Assembly (NCBI RefSeq): GCF_005222755.1
Contig: NZ_STGD01000001.1
Span: 62,001-126,000, forward strand
DNA length: 64,000 nt
Reading direction: 5' to 3'
Origin: Roseomonas sp. HF4
GTDB taxonomy: Bacteria > Pseudomonadota > Alphaproteobacteria > Acetobacterales > Acetobacteraceae
Below are positions 1 to 8,267 of this stretch, piece by piece; the first letter of the stretch is position 1, and every line of letters begins with the position of its first letter. The position numbers and the translations under genes were made by a program. The notes under the pieces are model-generated. The model had not been told where the DNA came from. It ran no database searches and saw only the letters and a program-made list of their open reading frames with translations.

Positions 1-582
1 GCCGCCGGAGGTCACGAGCCCGTTGCGCAGCGGCAGCCCACCCAGGCAGAGCATCACCTTCGCGTGACGCATGATGGCCGCCCAGTCGGTGACCTTGCCG
101 AGCAGCACCTCGTTGGTGCCGAGCACATGCGGCAGCAGTGCCTGCGCGGCCGCGTAGGAATAGGCGTTGATCTGCCCCGTATAGCCGCCGCCGAGGCCGA
201 GGAAACGCTGCAGCTGGCTGCGCGCATGGTGGAAGCGCCCGGCCGAGGACCAGCCATAGGACCCGCCGAAGATGCTGGTCGGCCCGTGCTCAGCGCGCAC
301 GCGCCGCGTCTCCGCCGCGACCAGCCGCACCGCGCGGTCCCAGGTGACCGGCACGAAGGCATCGCCGCCGCGCAGGTGTCCGCGCCGGCGGCCCTCAAGC
401 CAGCCCTTGCGGACATGGGGGCGGTCGATGCGGCAGGCGGCGTGGACGATGTCCGGCACGCTCTCGATCAGCGTCCCCGGGAAGGGGTCGCGGGCGAAGG
501 GCTGGACGCCGACGACGCGGCCATCCTTCACGATCGCATCGAAGCTACCCCAATGGGCGGCATGGGGCTTGAGTTCGGTCAT
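1..582 (-). CDS. Molybdopterin-dependent sulfoxide/N-oxide reductase, BisC/TorA/DorA type (3' end cut by window edge)
   Basis: The first 194 codons are visible, from an ATG at 582 with GGAG 8 nt upstream; the rest lies left of the window. The protein belongs to the DMSO-reductase superfamily branch that reduces biotin sulfoxide, methionine sulfoxide, TMAO or DMSO. Seen here: an N-terminal HWGSFDAIVKDG-like strand, the pterin-binding stretch GGSYGWSSAGRFHHARSQ at about 107-123, and YSYAAAQALLPH with Ser142 in the place of the serine that ligates Mo in this branch. There is no N-terminal Cys cluster, as expected for the branch. There is also no twin-arginine signal peptide, so a cytoplasmic BisC-like enzyme is more likely than periplasmic TorA/DorA. 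It is divergent from the Spy-like gene. Family is secure; substrate is not. Confidence 0.88.
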   Translation of the reverse strand, partial: MTELKPHAAHWGSFDAIVKDGRVVGVQPFARDPFPGTLIESVPDIVHAACRIDRPHVRKGWLEGRRRGHLRGGDAFVPVTWDRAVRLVAAETRRVRAEHGPTSIFGGSYGWSSAGRFHHARSQLQRFLGLGGGYTGQINAYSYAAAQALLPHVLGTNEVLLGKVTDWAAIMRHAKVMLCLGGLPLRNGLVTSGG

Positions 583-663
583 GGGTATGCTCCGTGCCCG
601 ACAAATCTGGCGTGGGTGGGGCGGCGAGACAATCTCCACATGAATCATCGCAAGGACCACCCC

Positions 664-1215
664 ATGCCGCGCATCGCCATCCTCTCGCTGACCATCCTGG
701 CCGCGGCGGCCGCGCCGCTCGCGGCCCGGTCGCCCTATGCCGGGCAGCAGGAGCGGCCGATCAAGGCGCTGTCCGCCGAGCAGATCGCGGACCTGCGGGC
801 CGGGCGCGGCATGGGCCTTGCGCTGCCGGCGGAACTCAACGGCTGGCCGGGGCCGATGCATGTGCTGGAACTCGCCGGGCCGCTCGGCCTCGATGCGGCG
901 CAGCGCGCGACGGTGGAGGCGCAGTTCGCCGCGATGCGGGCCGAGGCCGTCGCGGCTGGGGAGGCGGTGATCGCCGCCGAGGCCGCGCTCGATGCGGTCT
1001 TCGCCGGCGGGGCGCCGACGGCCGCGCTGATCGGCACGGCGACCGAGGCCGCCGGCCGTGCCCAGGCGGCGCTGCGGGCGGTGCACCTGCGCTACCACCT
1101 GGCGACGGCGGCAGCGCTGACGGCGCAGCAGCGCGCGGCATATGCGCGGCTGCGCGGGTATGAGGGCGCATCCGCGCCGCGGCGCCACGACCCGCACCGC
1201 CATCATGGCGGATGA
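664..1215 (+). CDS. Spy/CpxP-like periplasmic protein with His-rich tail
   Basis: 183 residues. I chose the ATG at 664 because AAGGA lies 7 nt before it; an in-frame ATG at 640 would add eight residues ahead of the signal peptide. Residues 1-20 form a signal peptide (ILSLTILAAAAAPLAAR), so the product is periplasmic. The mature part is almost all helix, Ala/Arg-rich, with an LTAQQRAAY box near residue 160 that resembles the LTxxQ motif of Spy/CpxP chaperones and heavy-metal sensors. The C-terminus ends in a His-rich run (RRHDPHRHHGG) that could bind metal ions. It stands alone between a divergent Mo reductase and the aminotransferase. The role (envelope stress chaperone or metal-responsive protein) is inferred from family resemblance. 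Confidence 0.72.
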   Translation: MPRIAILSLTILAAAAAPLAARSPYAGQQERPIKALSAEQIADLRAGRGMGLALPAELNGWPGPMHVLELAGPLGLDAAQRATVEAQFAAMRAEAVAAGEAVIAAEAALDAVFAGGAPTAALIGTATEAAGRAQAALRAVHLRYHLATAAALTAQQRAAYARLRGYEGASAPRRHDPHRHHGG

Positions 1216-1287
1216 CCGCAAGGCCCCTTGGGGCCGGTGCCGAACCGGGCCTAGGATGCCGCCGACGCCGCCGAGGAAGCCAAGCCC

Positions 1288-2682
1288 ATGACACCGCCCC
1301 GCAATTCGAACGCCGCCCGCGACATCGCGAATGTCCTGCACCCCTACACCGATGCGAAGGCGCATCTCGAGAAGGGGCCGATGGTCATCAGCCGCGGCAA
1401 GGGCGTGCGCATCTACGACGACCAGGGCAAGGAATACATCGAGGCGCTGGCCGGCCTCTGGTGCGCCTCGCTCGGCTTCGACAACGAGCGCCTGGTGCAG
1501 GCGGCGGCGGCGCAGATGCGCAAGCTGCCCTTCTACCATTCCTTCACCGCCAAGTCGCACGAACCCATGATCGACCTGGCGGAGATGCTGATCGAGCGCG
1601 CGCCCGTGCCGATGAGCAAGGTGTTCTTCGCGAATTCCGGCTCGGAAGCGAACGACAGCGCCATCAAGATGGTCTGGTACATGAACAACGCGCTGGGCCG
1701 GCCGCAGAAGAAGAAGATCATCGCGCGGATGAAGGGCTACCACGGCATCACGCTGGCCGCGGCCTCGCTCACGGGCCTGCCGGCCAACCACAAGCTGTTC
1801 GACCTGCCGCTGCCGGGCTTCCACCACGTCAGCACGCCGCATCACTACCACGGCGCGCATGACGGCGAATCCGAGGAGGATTTCGCGACGCGCCTCGCGC
1901 AGGAACTCGATGACACGATCGTGAAGGAAGGCCCGGAGACGGTCGCCGCCTTCTGGGCCGAGCCCGTGCTCGGCGCCGGCGGCGTCATCGTGCCGCCGGC
2001 CACCTACTACGAGAAGATCCAGGCGGTGCTGAAGAAGCACGACGTGCTGTTCGTGGCGGATGAGGTGATCTGCGGCTTCGGGCGCACCGGCAACTACTGG
2101 GGCAGCCAGACCTTCGGCATCGCGCCCGACATCCTGGTCTGCGCCAAGGCGCTGTCGTCCTCCTACCTGCCGATCTCGGCGGTGATGGTGAACGAGACGG
2201 TGTTCCAGGGCATCGCCGAGGGGTCGTCCGCCGTCGGCACCTGGGGCCACGGCTTCACCTATTCCGGCCACCCGGTCGCCGCCGCCGTCGCGATCGAGAC
2301 GCTGAAGATCTACGACGAGATCAACCTGATCGGGCATGTGCGGGAGGTCGGCCCGCACATGCAGTCCGAACTCCGCCGCCGATTCGCGGACCATCCGCTG
2401 GTGGGCGAGGTGCGCGGCGTCGGCATGGTGGCCGCGATCGAACTGGTCGAGGACAAGGCCGCGCGGAAGAACTTCGACCCGGGCCGGAAGGTCGGCCCCC
2501 GCCTGTTGAAGCACGGCGAGGAACACGGCGTCATCCTGCGCGCCATGATCAACGACAGCATCGGCTTCTCGCCGCCGCTGATCATCACGAAGGAGGAGGT
2601 CAACGAGATGCTCGACCGCGTGGAGAAGGCGCTGGACGGGCTGACCGTGGAACTGCGGCGGGAGAGCATCGCCGCGGTCTGA
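1288..2682 (+). CDS. Class III (omega) aminotransferase, PLP-dependent
   Basis: 464 residues, the usual length. ATG at 1288 with GAGGAA about 9 nt upstream. It transfers an amino group from an amine or omega-amino acid to a keto acid, typically pyruvate. Fold-type I landmarks are all present: active-site Trp in GLWCASLG (58), phosphate-binding NSGSEAND (116-123), VADEV with the pyridine-nitrogen aspartate D258, and CAKALSSSY with the Schiff-base lysine K287. The pattern resembles putrescine-, taurine- or beta-alanine-pyruvate aminotransferases; sequence alone does not pick the donor. It is monocistronic, followed at once by a strong hairpin terminator. Annotations such as 'aspartate aminotransferase family protein' refer to the same superfamily. 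Confidence 0.93.
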   Translation: MTPPRNSNAARDIANVLHPYTDAKAHLEKGPMVISRGKGVRIYDDQGKEYIEALAGLWCASLGFDNERLVQAAAAQMRKLPFYHSFTAKSHEPMIDLAEMLIERAPVPMSKVFFANSGSEANDSAIKMVWYMNNALGRPQKKKIIARMKGYHGITLAAASLTGLPANHKLFDLPLPGFHHVSTPHHYHGAHDGESEEDFATRLAQELDDTIVKEGPETVAAFWAEPVLGAGGVIVPPATYYEKIQAVLKKHDVLFVADEVICGFGRTGNYWGSQTFGIAPDILVCAKALSSSYLPISAVMVNETVFQGIAEGSSAVGTWGHGFTYSGHPVAAAVAIETLKIYDEINLIGHVREVGPHMQSELRRRFADHPLVGEVRGVGMVAAIELVEDKAARKNFDPGRKVGPRLLKHGEEHGVILRAMINDSIGFSPPLIITKEEVNEMLDRVEKALDGLTVELRRESIAAV

Positions 2683-2692
2683 CCAGGCAAGG

Positions 2693-2716
2693 TCGGGGGA
2701 GGAGAACCTCCCCCGA
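2693..2716 (+). terminator. Hairpin terminator of the aminotransferase gene
   Basis: A 10-bp perfect stem (2693-2702 with 2707-2716) closed by an AGAA loop begins 10 nt after the aminotransferase stop. A short T run (cttttc) follows about 10 nt later. Stem strength and position support transcription termination, though the T tract is not immediately adjacent. Confidence 0.75.
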
Positions 2717-2795
2717 GCCCCCCGCCCTTTTCTGGCACTTGGCGCTGGACCTGGAATGTCGGGCGTCAAATGACAAGGCAGGTTGTGGGGGGGGT

Positions 2796-2817
2796 GGGGA
2801 GAAGTTCCCTTCTCCCC
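2796..2817 (-). terminator. Hairpin terminator downstream of ispB
   Basis: A perfect 9-bp stem (2796-2804 with 2809-2817) with a 4-nt loop starts 7 nt beyond the ispB stop on the minus strand. It is followed by a C run rather than T, so it is a hairpin-type terminator or mRNA 3'-end stabiliser. With the hairpin at 2693-2716 it separates two convergent genes. Confidence 0.65.
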
Positions 2818-2824
2818 CCGACCT

Positions 2825-3850
2825 TCAGCGCGCGCGCTCGATGCAGAAATCCACCACCGCGGCGAGCGCCCGCTTCTCGGCGCCATCGGGGAAGGCCGCC
2901 AGCGCGGCCAGCGCGCGGTCGCCATAAGCGCGCGCGCGCGCGATGGTGTCGGCCAGCGCGCCATGGCGCTGCATCAGGGCCTGCGCTTCGGCGAGGTCCC
3001 CTTCCTCCTGCCCACCGCCTTCCAGCGTGCGGCGCCAGAAGGCGCGTTCCGCGTCCCTGCCCCGCGCGAAGGCGAGCAGCACGGGCAGCGTGATCTTGCC
3101 CTCCCGGAAATCGTCGCCGACCGTCTTGCCGAGCGCCGCCTGGTCCGCGCTGTAGTCGAGCGCGTCGTCCACCAACTGGAACGCGACGCCGAGCGCCATG
3201 CCGAATTCCCGCAGCCGCGCCTGCTCCGGCTCCGGCCGCCCGGCCACCACGGCGCCGAGCTCCGCCGCCGCCGCGAACAGCGCCGCGGTCTTGCCCTCGA
3301 TGACGGCCAGGTACTGCGCTTCGGTCGTCGCGGTGTCGTTCTGCGTGATGAGCTGCAGCACTTCGCCTTCCGCGATGGTGGCGGAGGCATCGGACAGGAT
3401 CCGCATCACCTCGATCGAGCCGTCCGAGACCATCAGCTGGAAGGCGCGGGAGAACAGGAAATCCCCCACCAGCACCGAGGCATTGTTGCCGAACAGCGCA
3501 TTGGCCGAGGCCTGGCCGCGACGCAGCGCACTCTCGTCCACCACGTCGTCGTGCAGCAGCGTCGCGGTGTGGATGAATTCGACGCATGCGGCCAGCGTCG
3601 CGTGCCGTTCGCCGCGGTAGCCGCACATGCGCGCGGCGGCCAGCGTCAGCAGCGGCCGCAGGCGCTTGCCGCCGGCCGAGACGATATGCGCGGCGACCTG
3701 CGGGATCAGCGCGACGTCGCTCTGCATATTGCGCAGGATGATCCGGTTGCAGGCCTCAAGGTCGGCCTGCGTCAGCCTCGTCAGCGTGGTCAGCGCGTCC
3801 TCCCCCCGCGGCGCCGGCGGGGCGACGAGCGGCGGTGCGGTTGCGCTCAC
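2825..3850 (-). CDS. ispB: Polyprenyl diphosphate synthase (ubiquinone side chain)
   Basis: 341 residues from a GTG at 3850 with GAAGGAAGAG upstream; a longer in-frame start at 3910 would add 20 residues not typical of the family. It condenses isopentenyl diphosphate units onto an allylic primer to make the long isoprenoid tail of ubiquinone. Both catalytic Asp-rich motifs are intact: DDVVD at 101-105 and DDALD at 228-232. GGKRLRP (60-66) binds substrate and GKTVGDDFREGK follows the second motif. Chain length (octa- or decaprenyl; Q10 is usual in Alphaproteobacteria) cannot be read directly. The gene is divergent from the DUF2007/methyltransferase pair, the arrangement commonly seen for ispB in this class. 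Confidence 0.93.
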   Translation of the reverse strand: MSATAPPLVAPPAPRGEDALTTLTRLTQADLEACNRIILRNMQSDVALIPQVAAHIVSAGGKRLRPLLTLAAARMCGYRGERHATLAACVEFIHTATLLHDDVVDESALRRGQASANALFGNNASVLVGDFLFSRAFQLMVSDGSIEVMRILSDASATIAEGEVLQLITQNDTATTEAQYLAVIEGKTAALFAAAAELGAVVAGRPEPEQARLREFGMALGVAFQLVDDALDYSADQAALGKTVGDDFREGKITLPVLLAFARGRDAERAFWRRTLEGGGQEEGDLAEAQALMQRHGALADTIARARAYGDRALAALAAFPDGAEKRALAAVVDFCIERAR

Positions 3851-3937
3851 CCTTGCTCTTCCTTCGATGCGGCGGGCACCATAGTCATCGGCCGGCACAG
3901 CGGCAAGCACCGGAAAACCAAGGGATTCCCACTTGCG

Positions 3938-4150
3938 ATGCGGGTGATCGCCACCACCACGGACCCGGTCCGCCTATCCTTCCTGCGGGCGCTCCTCGCC
4001 GATGCGGGCATCGAGACGATCGTGCTCGACGCGCATATCAGCGCCGTCGAGGGCGGCATCGGCGCCTTCCCGCGCCGCCTCGCGGTGCTGGCGGAGGACG
4101 AGCATCGCGCCCGCGCCATTCTGGCCGAGGCGGGCGAGGAGACCGCGTGA
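3938..4150 (+). CDS. DUF2007 small protein (putative signal transducing protein)
   Basis: 70 residues: MRVIATTTDPVRLSFLRALL at the start, then AGIETIVLDAHISAVEGGIGAFPRRLAVLAEDEHRARAI in the middle. This is the compact alpha/beta fold of DUF2007, a family with no proven function. Its stop overlaps the GTG of the methyltransferase in a GTGA, so the two are translationally coupled. The pair is divergent from ispB, whose start lies 87 bp away. Family assignment is good; a role is not claimed. Confidence 0.8.
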   Translation: MRVIATTTDPVRLSFLRALLADAGIETIVLDAHISAVEGGIGAFPRRLAVLAEDEHRARAILAEAGEETA

Positions 4151-4878
4151 GCGGAACCAGCGAGGACCGGCTGCTTGGCGGGCGGGTTCTCCTGCGCCAG
4201 CCCGTGCAGGGATTTCGCGCGGGGCTCGATGCGGTGCTTCTCGCGGCCTTCGTCCCTGCGCGGCCGGGCCAGCGCGTGGTCGAGGCAGGCTGCGGCAGCG
4301 GCGCCGCCTTCCTCTGCCTCGCCGCACGGGTGCCGGGCCTCCGCATCGCCGCGGTCGAGCGCGAGCCGGCCATGGCCGCGCTGGCGCGCGCCAATGCCGC
4401 GCTGAACGGCGTGGCGGCCGAGGTGACGGAAGCGAACATCGCGGATCGCGCCATCGCGCGCAGCCTGGCGCCGTTCGATCACGCTTTCGCGAACCCGCCC
4501 TATTGGCCGGGCGGCACGGCGCCGCCTGGCGCCAGCCGTCGCGCCGCCACGCACGAGTCAGGCGCCGGCCTCGATGCCTGGGCGCGCTTCCTGACGGATG
4601 CGCTGAAGCCCGGCGGCACCGCGAGCCTCGTGCTGCCCGCCGCCCGCTTCGATGCGGGCATCGCTGCGCTGCGCGGCGCGGGCTGCGGGTCGGTCGCCCT
4701 GCTGCCGCTGGCCCCGCGCGCCGGCCGCGCCGCGAAGCGCGTGCTGGTCATGGCGAGGCGCGGCGGCCGCGGCCCGGCGCGCCTACTGCCGCCCTTCGTC
4801 CTTCATCACGCGGATGGCGGCTTCACGCCGGAGGCCGAAGCGGTCCTCCGCGACGCGGCCGCGATCACGATCGCCTGA
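4147..4878 (+). CDS. TrmN6-like SAM-dependent methyltransferase
   Basis: 243 residues from a GTG at 4147 that overlaps the DUF2007 stop (GTGA). The Rossmann SAM-binding motif VVEAGCGSGAAFLCLA sits near 44-59. The NPPY motif (AFANPPYWPGG, about 116-126) marks N6-adenine or glutamine methyltransferases and places it near the tRNA1(Val) adenine-37 N6-methyltransferase (TrmN6/YfiC) group. A HESGAGLDAWARF stretch follows, as in that family. The substrate is inferred as tRNA; a protein-glutamine substrate cannot be excluded. It shares a transcript with the DUF2007 gene. Confidence 0.82.
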   Translation: MSGTSEDRLLGGRVLLRQPVQGFRAGLDAVLLAAFVPARPGQRVVEAGCGSGAAFLCLAARVPGLRIAAVEREPAMAALARANAALNGVAAEVTEANIADRAIARSLAPFDHAFANPPYWPGGTAPPGASRRAATHESGAGLDAWARFLTDALKPGGTASLVLPAARFDAGIAALRGAGCGSVALLPLAPRAGRAAKRVLVMARRGGRGPARLLPPFVLHHADGGFTPEAEAVLRDAAAITIA

Positions 4879-4902
4879 GCGCCCGCGCGAGGCTGCCTGA
4901 GC

Positions 4903-5190
4903 CTACTGGTCCTTCACTTCGGGATGGCGGAGCAGCCAGAGCCGCTCATGCGCCGCGACTAGGCTCTCGAGGTTCTTGCGACGATTGGTGTCCGGCGATG
5001 CGGAACGGCGCGTCAGCATCATCTCGAGGATGCGGAGAAGTTCTTCCGCCACCTCGAAATCGCCCTGGTCGCAGGCGTGGTGGAAGGCGATGAGGATCTT
5101 GTCCGACAGACGGCGGGTATGACGCGGCGCCGGCGCTGCGCCGCGCACCGCATCGAGGCCCGAACGGCCCTCATCCTCGTCCACAGCCAT
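4903..5190 (-). CDS. Conserved small alphaproteobacterial protein, function unknown
   Basis: 95 residues from the ATG at 5190, preceded by a GGGGGTGG purine stretch; an in-frame start at 5247 would add a Pro/Arg-poor leader that looks like untranslated DNA. The N-terminal third is acidic and disordered (AVDEDEGRSG). The rest is helical: RRLSDKILIAFHHACDQGD, then AEELLRILEMMLTRR and a final helix with ERLWLLRHPE. The HHACDQGDFEVAEELL stretch looks like a helical-repeat unit. No signal peptide or catalytic motif is seen. It is convergent with the methyltransferase gene, 24 bp away. I do not assign a function. Confidence 0.7.
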   Translation of the reverse strand: MAVDEDEGRSGLDAVRGAAPAPRHTRRLSDKILIAFHHACDQGDFEVAEELLRILEMMLTRRSASPDTNRRKNLESLVAAHERLWLLRHPEVKDQ

Positions 5191-5288
5191 GCCACCCCCA
5201 ACGGTCACGACCGGGTATATCCCTACAGGGCACCGCGGTCGCGACAAACAATGATACCGTTTTGGTTGTGGTTGCGGAACCCCGGCGC

Positions 5289-5972
5289 TCAGAACGCGCG
5301 AAGTTGTGCAGTCGTCGCCGACGCGATCGCCTCGGGCGAGGTCTCGGGCCTAAACAGGCTGCGTACGCGCCCATCGGGGCCGACGAGGTAGATGAATGAG
5401 GAATGATCCATCAGGTAATCGGTCGAGTCGCGCGGCCGGACCTTCGCGTAATACACGCGGTACGCGCGCGCGGCCTGCGCAATTTGGTCGGCGGTACCCG
5501 TAAGCCCGACGAGGCGCGGATGAAAACGTGACACGTAGTCCGCCATGGCTTCCGGCGTGTCACGCTCCGGGTCGACGGTGATGAAGACCGGCGTCACGCG
5601 ATCCGCACCCTGCCCCATCGCGTCGAGCGCGGCTGCGATGGTGCCGAGTTCGGTCGGGCAGACATCCGGGCAATACGTGAAGCCGAAATAGACCAGCAGC
5701 GCGCGGCCGGCGAAGTCGCGTTCGGTGACGGTGCGACCGGTGTGGTCCACGAGCGTGAAGGGGCCGCCGAGCGACACCCCCTGCGCGAGTTGCACGCCGC
5801 CCGCCGAGGGCGCCGGCATATCGAGGCCGGTGAGGCCGGTGAGGCCGGCGACCCGGCGCAGGAAGGCATCGGCGAGGGATTCGCCAGGCGCGCGCCCGAA
5901 CCAGGCGAAGCCCCAGACGGTGCCGAGCAGCAGCACGAGGGCAAGGGCGGCGAGGCGGATGGCGCGGAGCAT
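5289..5972 (-). CDS. SCO1/SenC family copper chaperone/thioredoxin-like protein
   Basis: 227 residues from the ATG at 5972 (further upstream only a TTG is in frame). Residues 5-25 form a membrane anchor, so the domain faces the periplasm. The thioredoxin-like domain has the SCO copper-binding pair in FTYCPDVCPTEL (C101, C105) and the distal histidine in DYLMDHSSFIYLV. SCO proteins deliver Cu to the CuA site of cytochrome c oxidase or act as thiol reductants. An internal repeat in the linker (GLTGLTGL, encoded by two 9-bp direct repeats near 5830-5848) is odd but conservative. It lies 57 bp downstream of nrdB in the same direction. Confidence 0.9.
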   Translation of the reverse strand: MLRAIRLAALALVLLLGTVWGFAWFGRAPGESLADAFLRRVAGLTGLTGLDMPAPSAGGVQLAQGVSLGGPFTLVDHTGRTVTERDFAGRALLVYFGFTYCPDVCPTELGTIAAALDAMGQGADRVTPVFITVDPERDTPEAMADYVSRFHPRLVGLTGTADQIAQAARAYRVYYAKVRPRDSTDYLMDHSSFIYLVGPDGRVRSLFRPETSPEAIASATTAQLRAF

Positions 5973-6029
5973 GATGCGGCGCAGATAGGCCGTGGGACGC
6001 GGGGCGCGCAAGGGCGCCCCGCGTAACCG

Positions 6030-7082
6030 TCAGTGACGCACGCCCTCGATCTCGCCGCGCGGCTGCGGCGTCGAGAAGACGTTGTCGGAGAAGGCTTCCT
6101 CCCACGTCCCGCCGGTGCTCGCCTTCGAGTACTCGGTCGCGCGGTTCTCGAAGAAGTTCGTGTGCTCGACCGCGTTCAGCATCTCGTCCAGCCAGGGGAT
6201 CGGGTTCTTCTCGATGTGATAGAGCGGCTCGAGGCCGAGCTGCTGCAGGCGGCGGTCCGCGATGAAGCGGATGTACTTCTTGGTGTCCTCGGCATCGAGG
6301 CCCTGCACGCCGCCGAGCTCGAAGGCGAGGTCGATGAAGGCGTCCTCGTGGTCCACGATGGTTGCGCAGATCAGATAGAGGTCGCGCTTCAATTCCTCGG
6401 TCCAGATCTCCGGGTTTTCCTGCACGAAGGTGCGGAACAGGCGGATGACGCTGAGGCAGTGCAGCGTCTCGTCGCGCACCGACCACGACACGATCTGCCC
6501 CATGCCCTTCATCTTGTTGAAGCGCGGGAAGTTCATGAGGATCGCGAAGGAGGCGAAGAGCTGCAGGCCTTCCGTGAAGGCGCCGAAGGCGGCGAGCGTC
6601 TTGGCGATCTCGGTCTTCGATTCGACCGAGAAGGTCTGCATGTAGTCGTACTTGTCCTTCATCTCCTTGTACTTCAGGAACGCCGTGTACTCGATTTCCG
6701 GCATGCCGATGGTGTCAAGAAGATGGGAATAGGCCGCGATGTGCACCGTCTCGATGTTGGAGAATGCCGACAGCATCATAAGCACTTCTGTAGGCTTGAA
6801 CACCTGGGAGTAGTGCTTCATGTAGCAGTTGTTCACCTCGACATCGGCCTGGGTGAAGAAGCGGAAGATCTGCGTCAGCAGATTGCGCTCGGCCTCGGTC
6901 AGGGTCTTCTGCCAGTCCTTCACATCGTCCGCGAGGGGCACTTCCTCGGGCAGCCAGTGGATGCGCTGCTGCTGCAGCCACGCCTCATAGGCCCAGGGAT
7001 AGCGGAACGGCTTGTAGACCGGGTTGGAGGTGAGAAGGTCGAACTTCACCGGAAGCTCGTCGGTCGCGATTCCATCGGCCAT
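6030..7082 (-). CDS. nrdB: Class Ia ribonucleotide reductase small (R2) subunit
   Basis: 350 residues from the ATG at 7082; an in-frame TTG at 7097 and ATG at 7091 are alternatives, and no clear Shine-Dalgarno distinguishes them. NrdB carries the di-iron centre and tyrosyl radical that drive reduction of ribonucleotides to deoxyribonucleotides with NrdA. Ligand positions are readable: D80, E111 and H114 in SNIETVHIAAYS with the radical tyrosine Y118, a TEGLQLFASF glutamate, and RDETLHC for the last E-xx-H pair. The set is complete, so the enzyme should be active. nrdA is not in the window. The upstream 140 bp hold a possible NrdR box pair. Confidence 0.95.
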   Translation of the reverse strand: MADGIATDELPVKFDLLTSNPVYKPFRYPWAYEAWLQQQRIHWLPEEVPLADDVKDWQKTLTEAERNLLTQIFRFFTQADVEVNNCYMKHYSQVFKPTEVLMMLSAFSNIETVHIAAYSHLLDTIGMPEIEYTAFLKYKEMKDKYDYMQTFSVESKTEIAKTLAAFGAFTEGLQLFASFAILMNFPRFNKMKGMGQIVSWSVRDETLHCLSVIRLFRTFVQENPEIWTEELKRDLYLICATIVDHEDAFIDLAFELGGVQGLDAEDTKKYIRFIADRRLQQLGLEPLYHIEKNPIPWLDEMLNAVEHTNFFENRATEYSKASTGGTWEEAFSDNVFSTPQPRGEIEGVRH

Positions 7083-7119
7083 GGTACCCATCCCCAAGTG
7101 TGCTGCGCTGCGCGCGACA

Positions 7120-7167
7120 CTACCACAATTGGTGGGCGCGGCAACGATGTGCCGCTACATCTTGTGG
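7120..7167 (-). promoter_or_regulatory. Possible NrdR box pair upstream of nrdB
   Basis: Two 16-bp segments, 7120-7135 and 7152-7167, lie 32 bp apart start to start, the spacing usual for tandem NrdR boxes. They share 10 of 16 bases with each other. Against the consensus acaCwAtATaTwGtgt the distal one matches about 11 positions and the proximal one about 8. NrdR is the zinc-finger/ATP-cone repressor of ribonucleotide reductase genes. The location fits, but the match is partial. Confidence 0.35.
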
Positions 7168-7221
7168 ATTGCGGGGAAAACGCAAGGCGCCGCGGCGGGC
7201 GGCCGCAGCGCCCTGCGCGCC

Positions 7222-8184
7222 TCAGCCGGCCGTCACGCCGGCAATCCGCGCCATCTCGCGGTTCTCCTCGATCTCGCGCGTGATGCGCCGGAGGAATTCC
7301 GCCTGCCCCTCGGCGATGATGAGGCCGCCCGTGTCGCGGATGCGCTCGGCCATGGCGGGCTCGCGCATCAGCGCCACCGTGTCGCGCTCGACACGCTGCA
7401 CCACCTCGGCCGGCAGGCCCTTCGGGCCGATGAAGCCGTACCAGGGGCTGGTATCGGGGATCTCGAGCCCGACCTCGGCCAGCGTCGGCACGCCGTCCAG
7501 CACCTCCGCGCGCTGCGGCCCGCCCACCGCGATCGCGCGGATCTGCCCCTGGCGCTGCAGCCCGATCGCCCCCGAAAGCGTGCTGAAGGTCGCCGGCACG
7601 CGGCCCGAGACCACTTCCTGCAGGGCCGGCGCGGCACCGCGGAAGGCCACGTGCGTCACCTCGATCCCGGCCTTGCGCCGGAACATCTCGAGCGCGAAGT
7701 GACCCGAGGACCCGTTGCCCGACGACGCGAAGGCGACCCCGGGCTCGCGCTTCGCGGCCGCGACCAGGTCCTGCACCGTGCGCCAGGGCGCCTGCCGGCT
7801 GACGAACAGCACGGTGGGCGAGCCGTAGAGCACCGAGATCGGCGTGAAGTCGGCCACCGTGTCGTAGGGCAGGCGCTGCTGGACGGCGACGTTGCTGGTG
7901 TGGGTGCTGGCGGCCAGCAGCAGCGTGTAGCCATCCGGCGCGGCGCGCGCGACCGCCTCGCTGGCGATGATCTGGCTCGCGCCGGGCCGGTTCTCGATCA
8001 CCACTGCCTGGCCCCAGAGCCGCTGCAGCGGTTCCTGCAGCAGCCGCCCGACCAGGTCGGTCGGCCCGCCCGCCGGATAGCCGATGATGACGCGGACCGG
8101 CCGTTCGGGCCAGCCTGCGGCGCGGACGGCGGGTGCGGCAAGCAGCCCCGCCCCGGCAAGGGCGAGCGTACGACGGCTGATCAT
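7222..8184 (-). CDS. Bug-family tripartite tricarboxylate transporter binding protein (orphan)
   Basis: 320 residues from the ATG at 8184, which has an excellent GGGAGGA 8 nt upstream. The N-terminus MISRRTLALAGAGLLAAPAVRA is a signal peptide with a twin-Arg-like start. The mature protein shows the TctC/Bug signatures: WPERPVRVIIGYPAGGPTD, VIENRPGASQIIASE, ARAAPDGYTLLLA and FVSRQAPWRTVQDL. Such periplasmic proteins bind small carboxylates or related ligands. No TctA/TctB membrane genes are nearby, which is typical of the many orphan Bug genes of Acetobacteraceae and Burkholderiales. The ligand is unknown. Confidence 0.9.
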   Translation of the reverse strand: MISRRTLALAGAGLLAAPAVRAAGWPERPVRVIIGYPAGGPTDLVGRLLQEPLQRLWGQAVVIENRPGASQIIASEAVARAAPDGYTLLLAASTHTSNVAVQQRLPYDTVADFTPISVLYGSPTVLFVSRQAPWRTVQDLVAAAKREPGVAFASSGNGSSGHFALEMFRRKAGIEVTHVAFRGAAPALQEVVSGRVPATFSTLSGAIGLQRQGQIRAIAVGGPQRAEVLDGVPTLAEVGLEIPDTSPWYGFIGPKGLPAEVVQRVERDTVALMREPAMAERIRDTGGLIIAEGQAEFLRRITREIEENREMARIAGVTAG

Positions 8185-8267
8185 GTGGTGGTCCTCCCTG
8201 TCGACCGGCACGGTGTTCCGCGCTCGGCGCCAAGGCTAGACGGAGGATGCGGGCGCCGTCGATGCCC

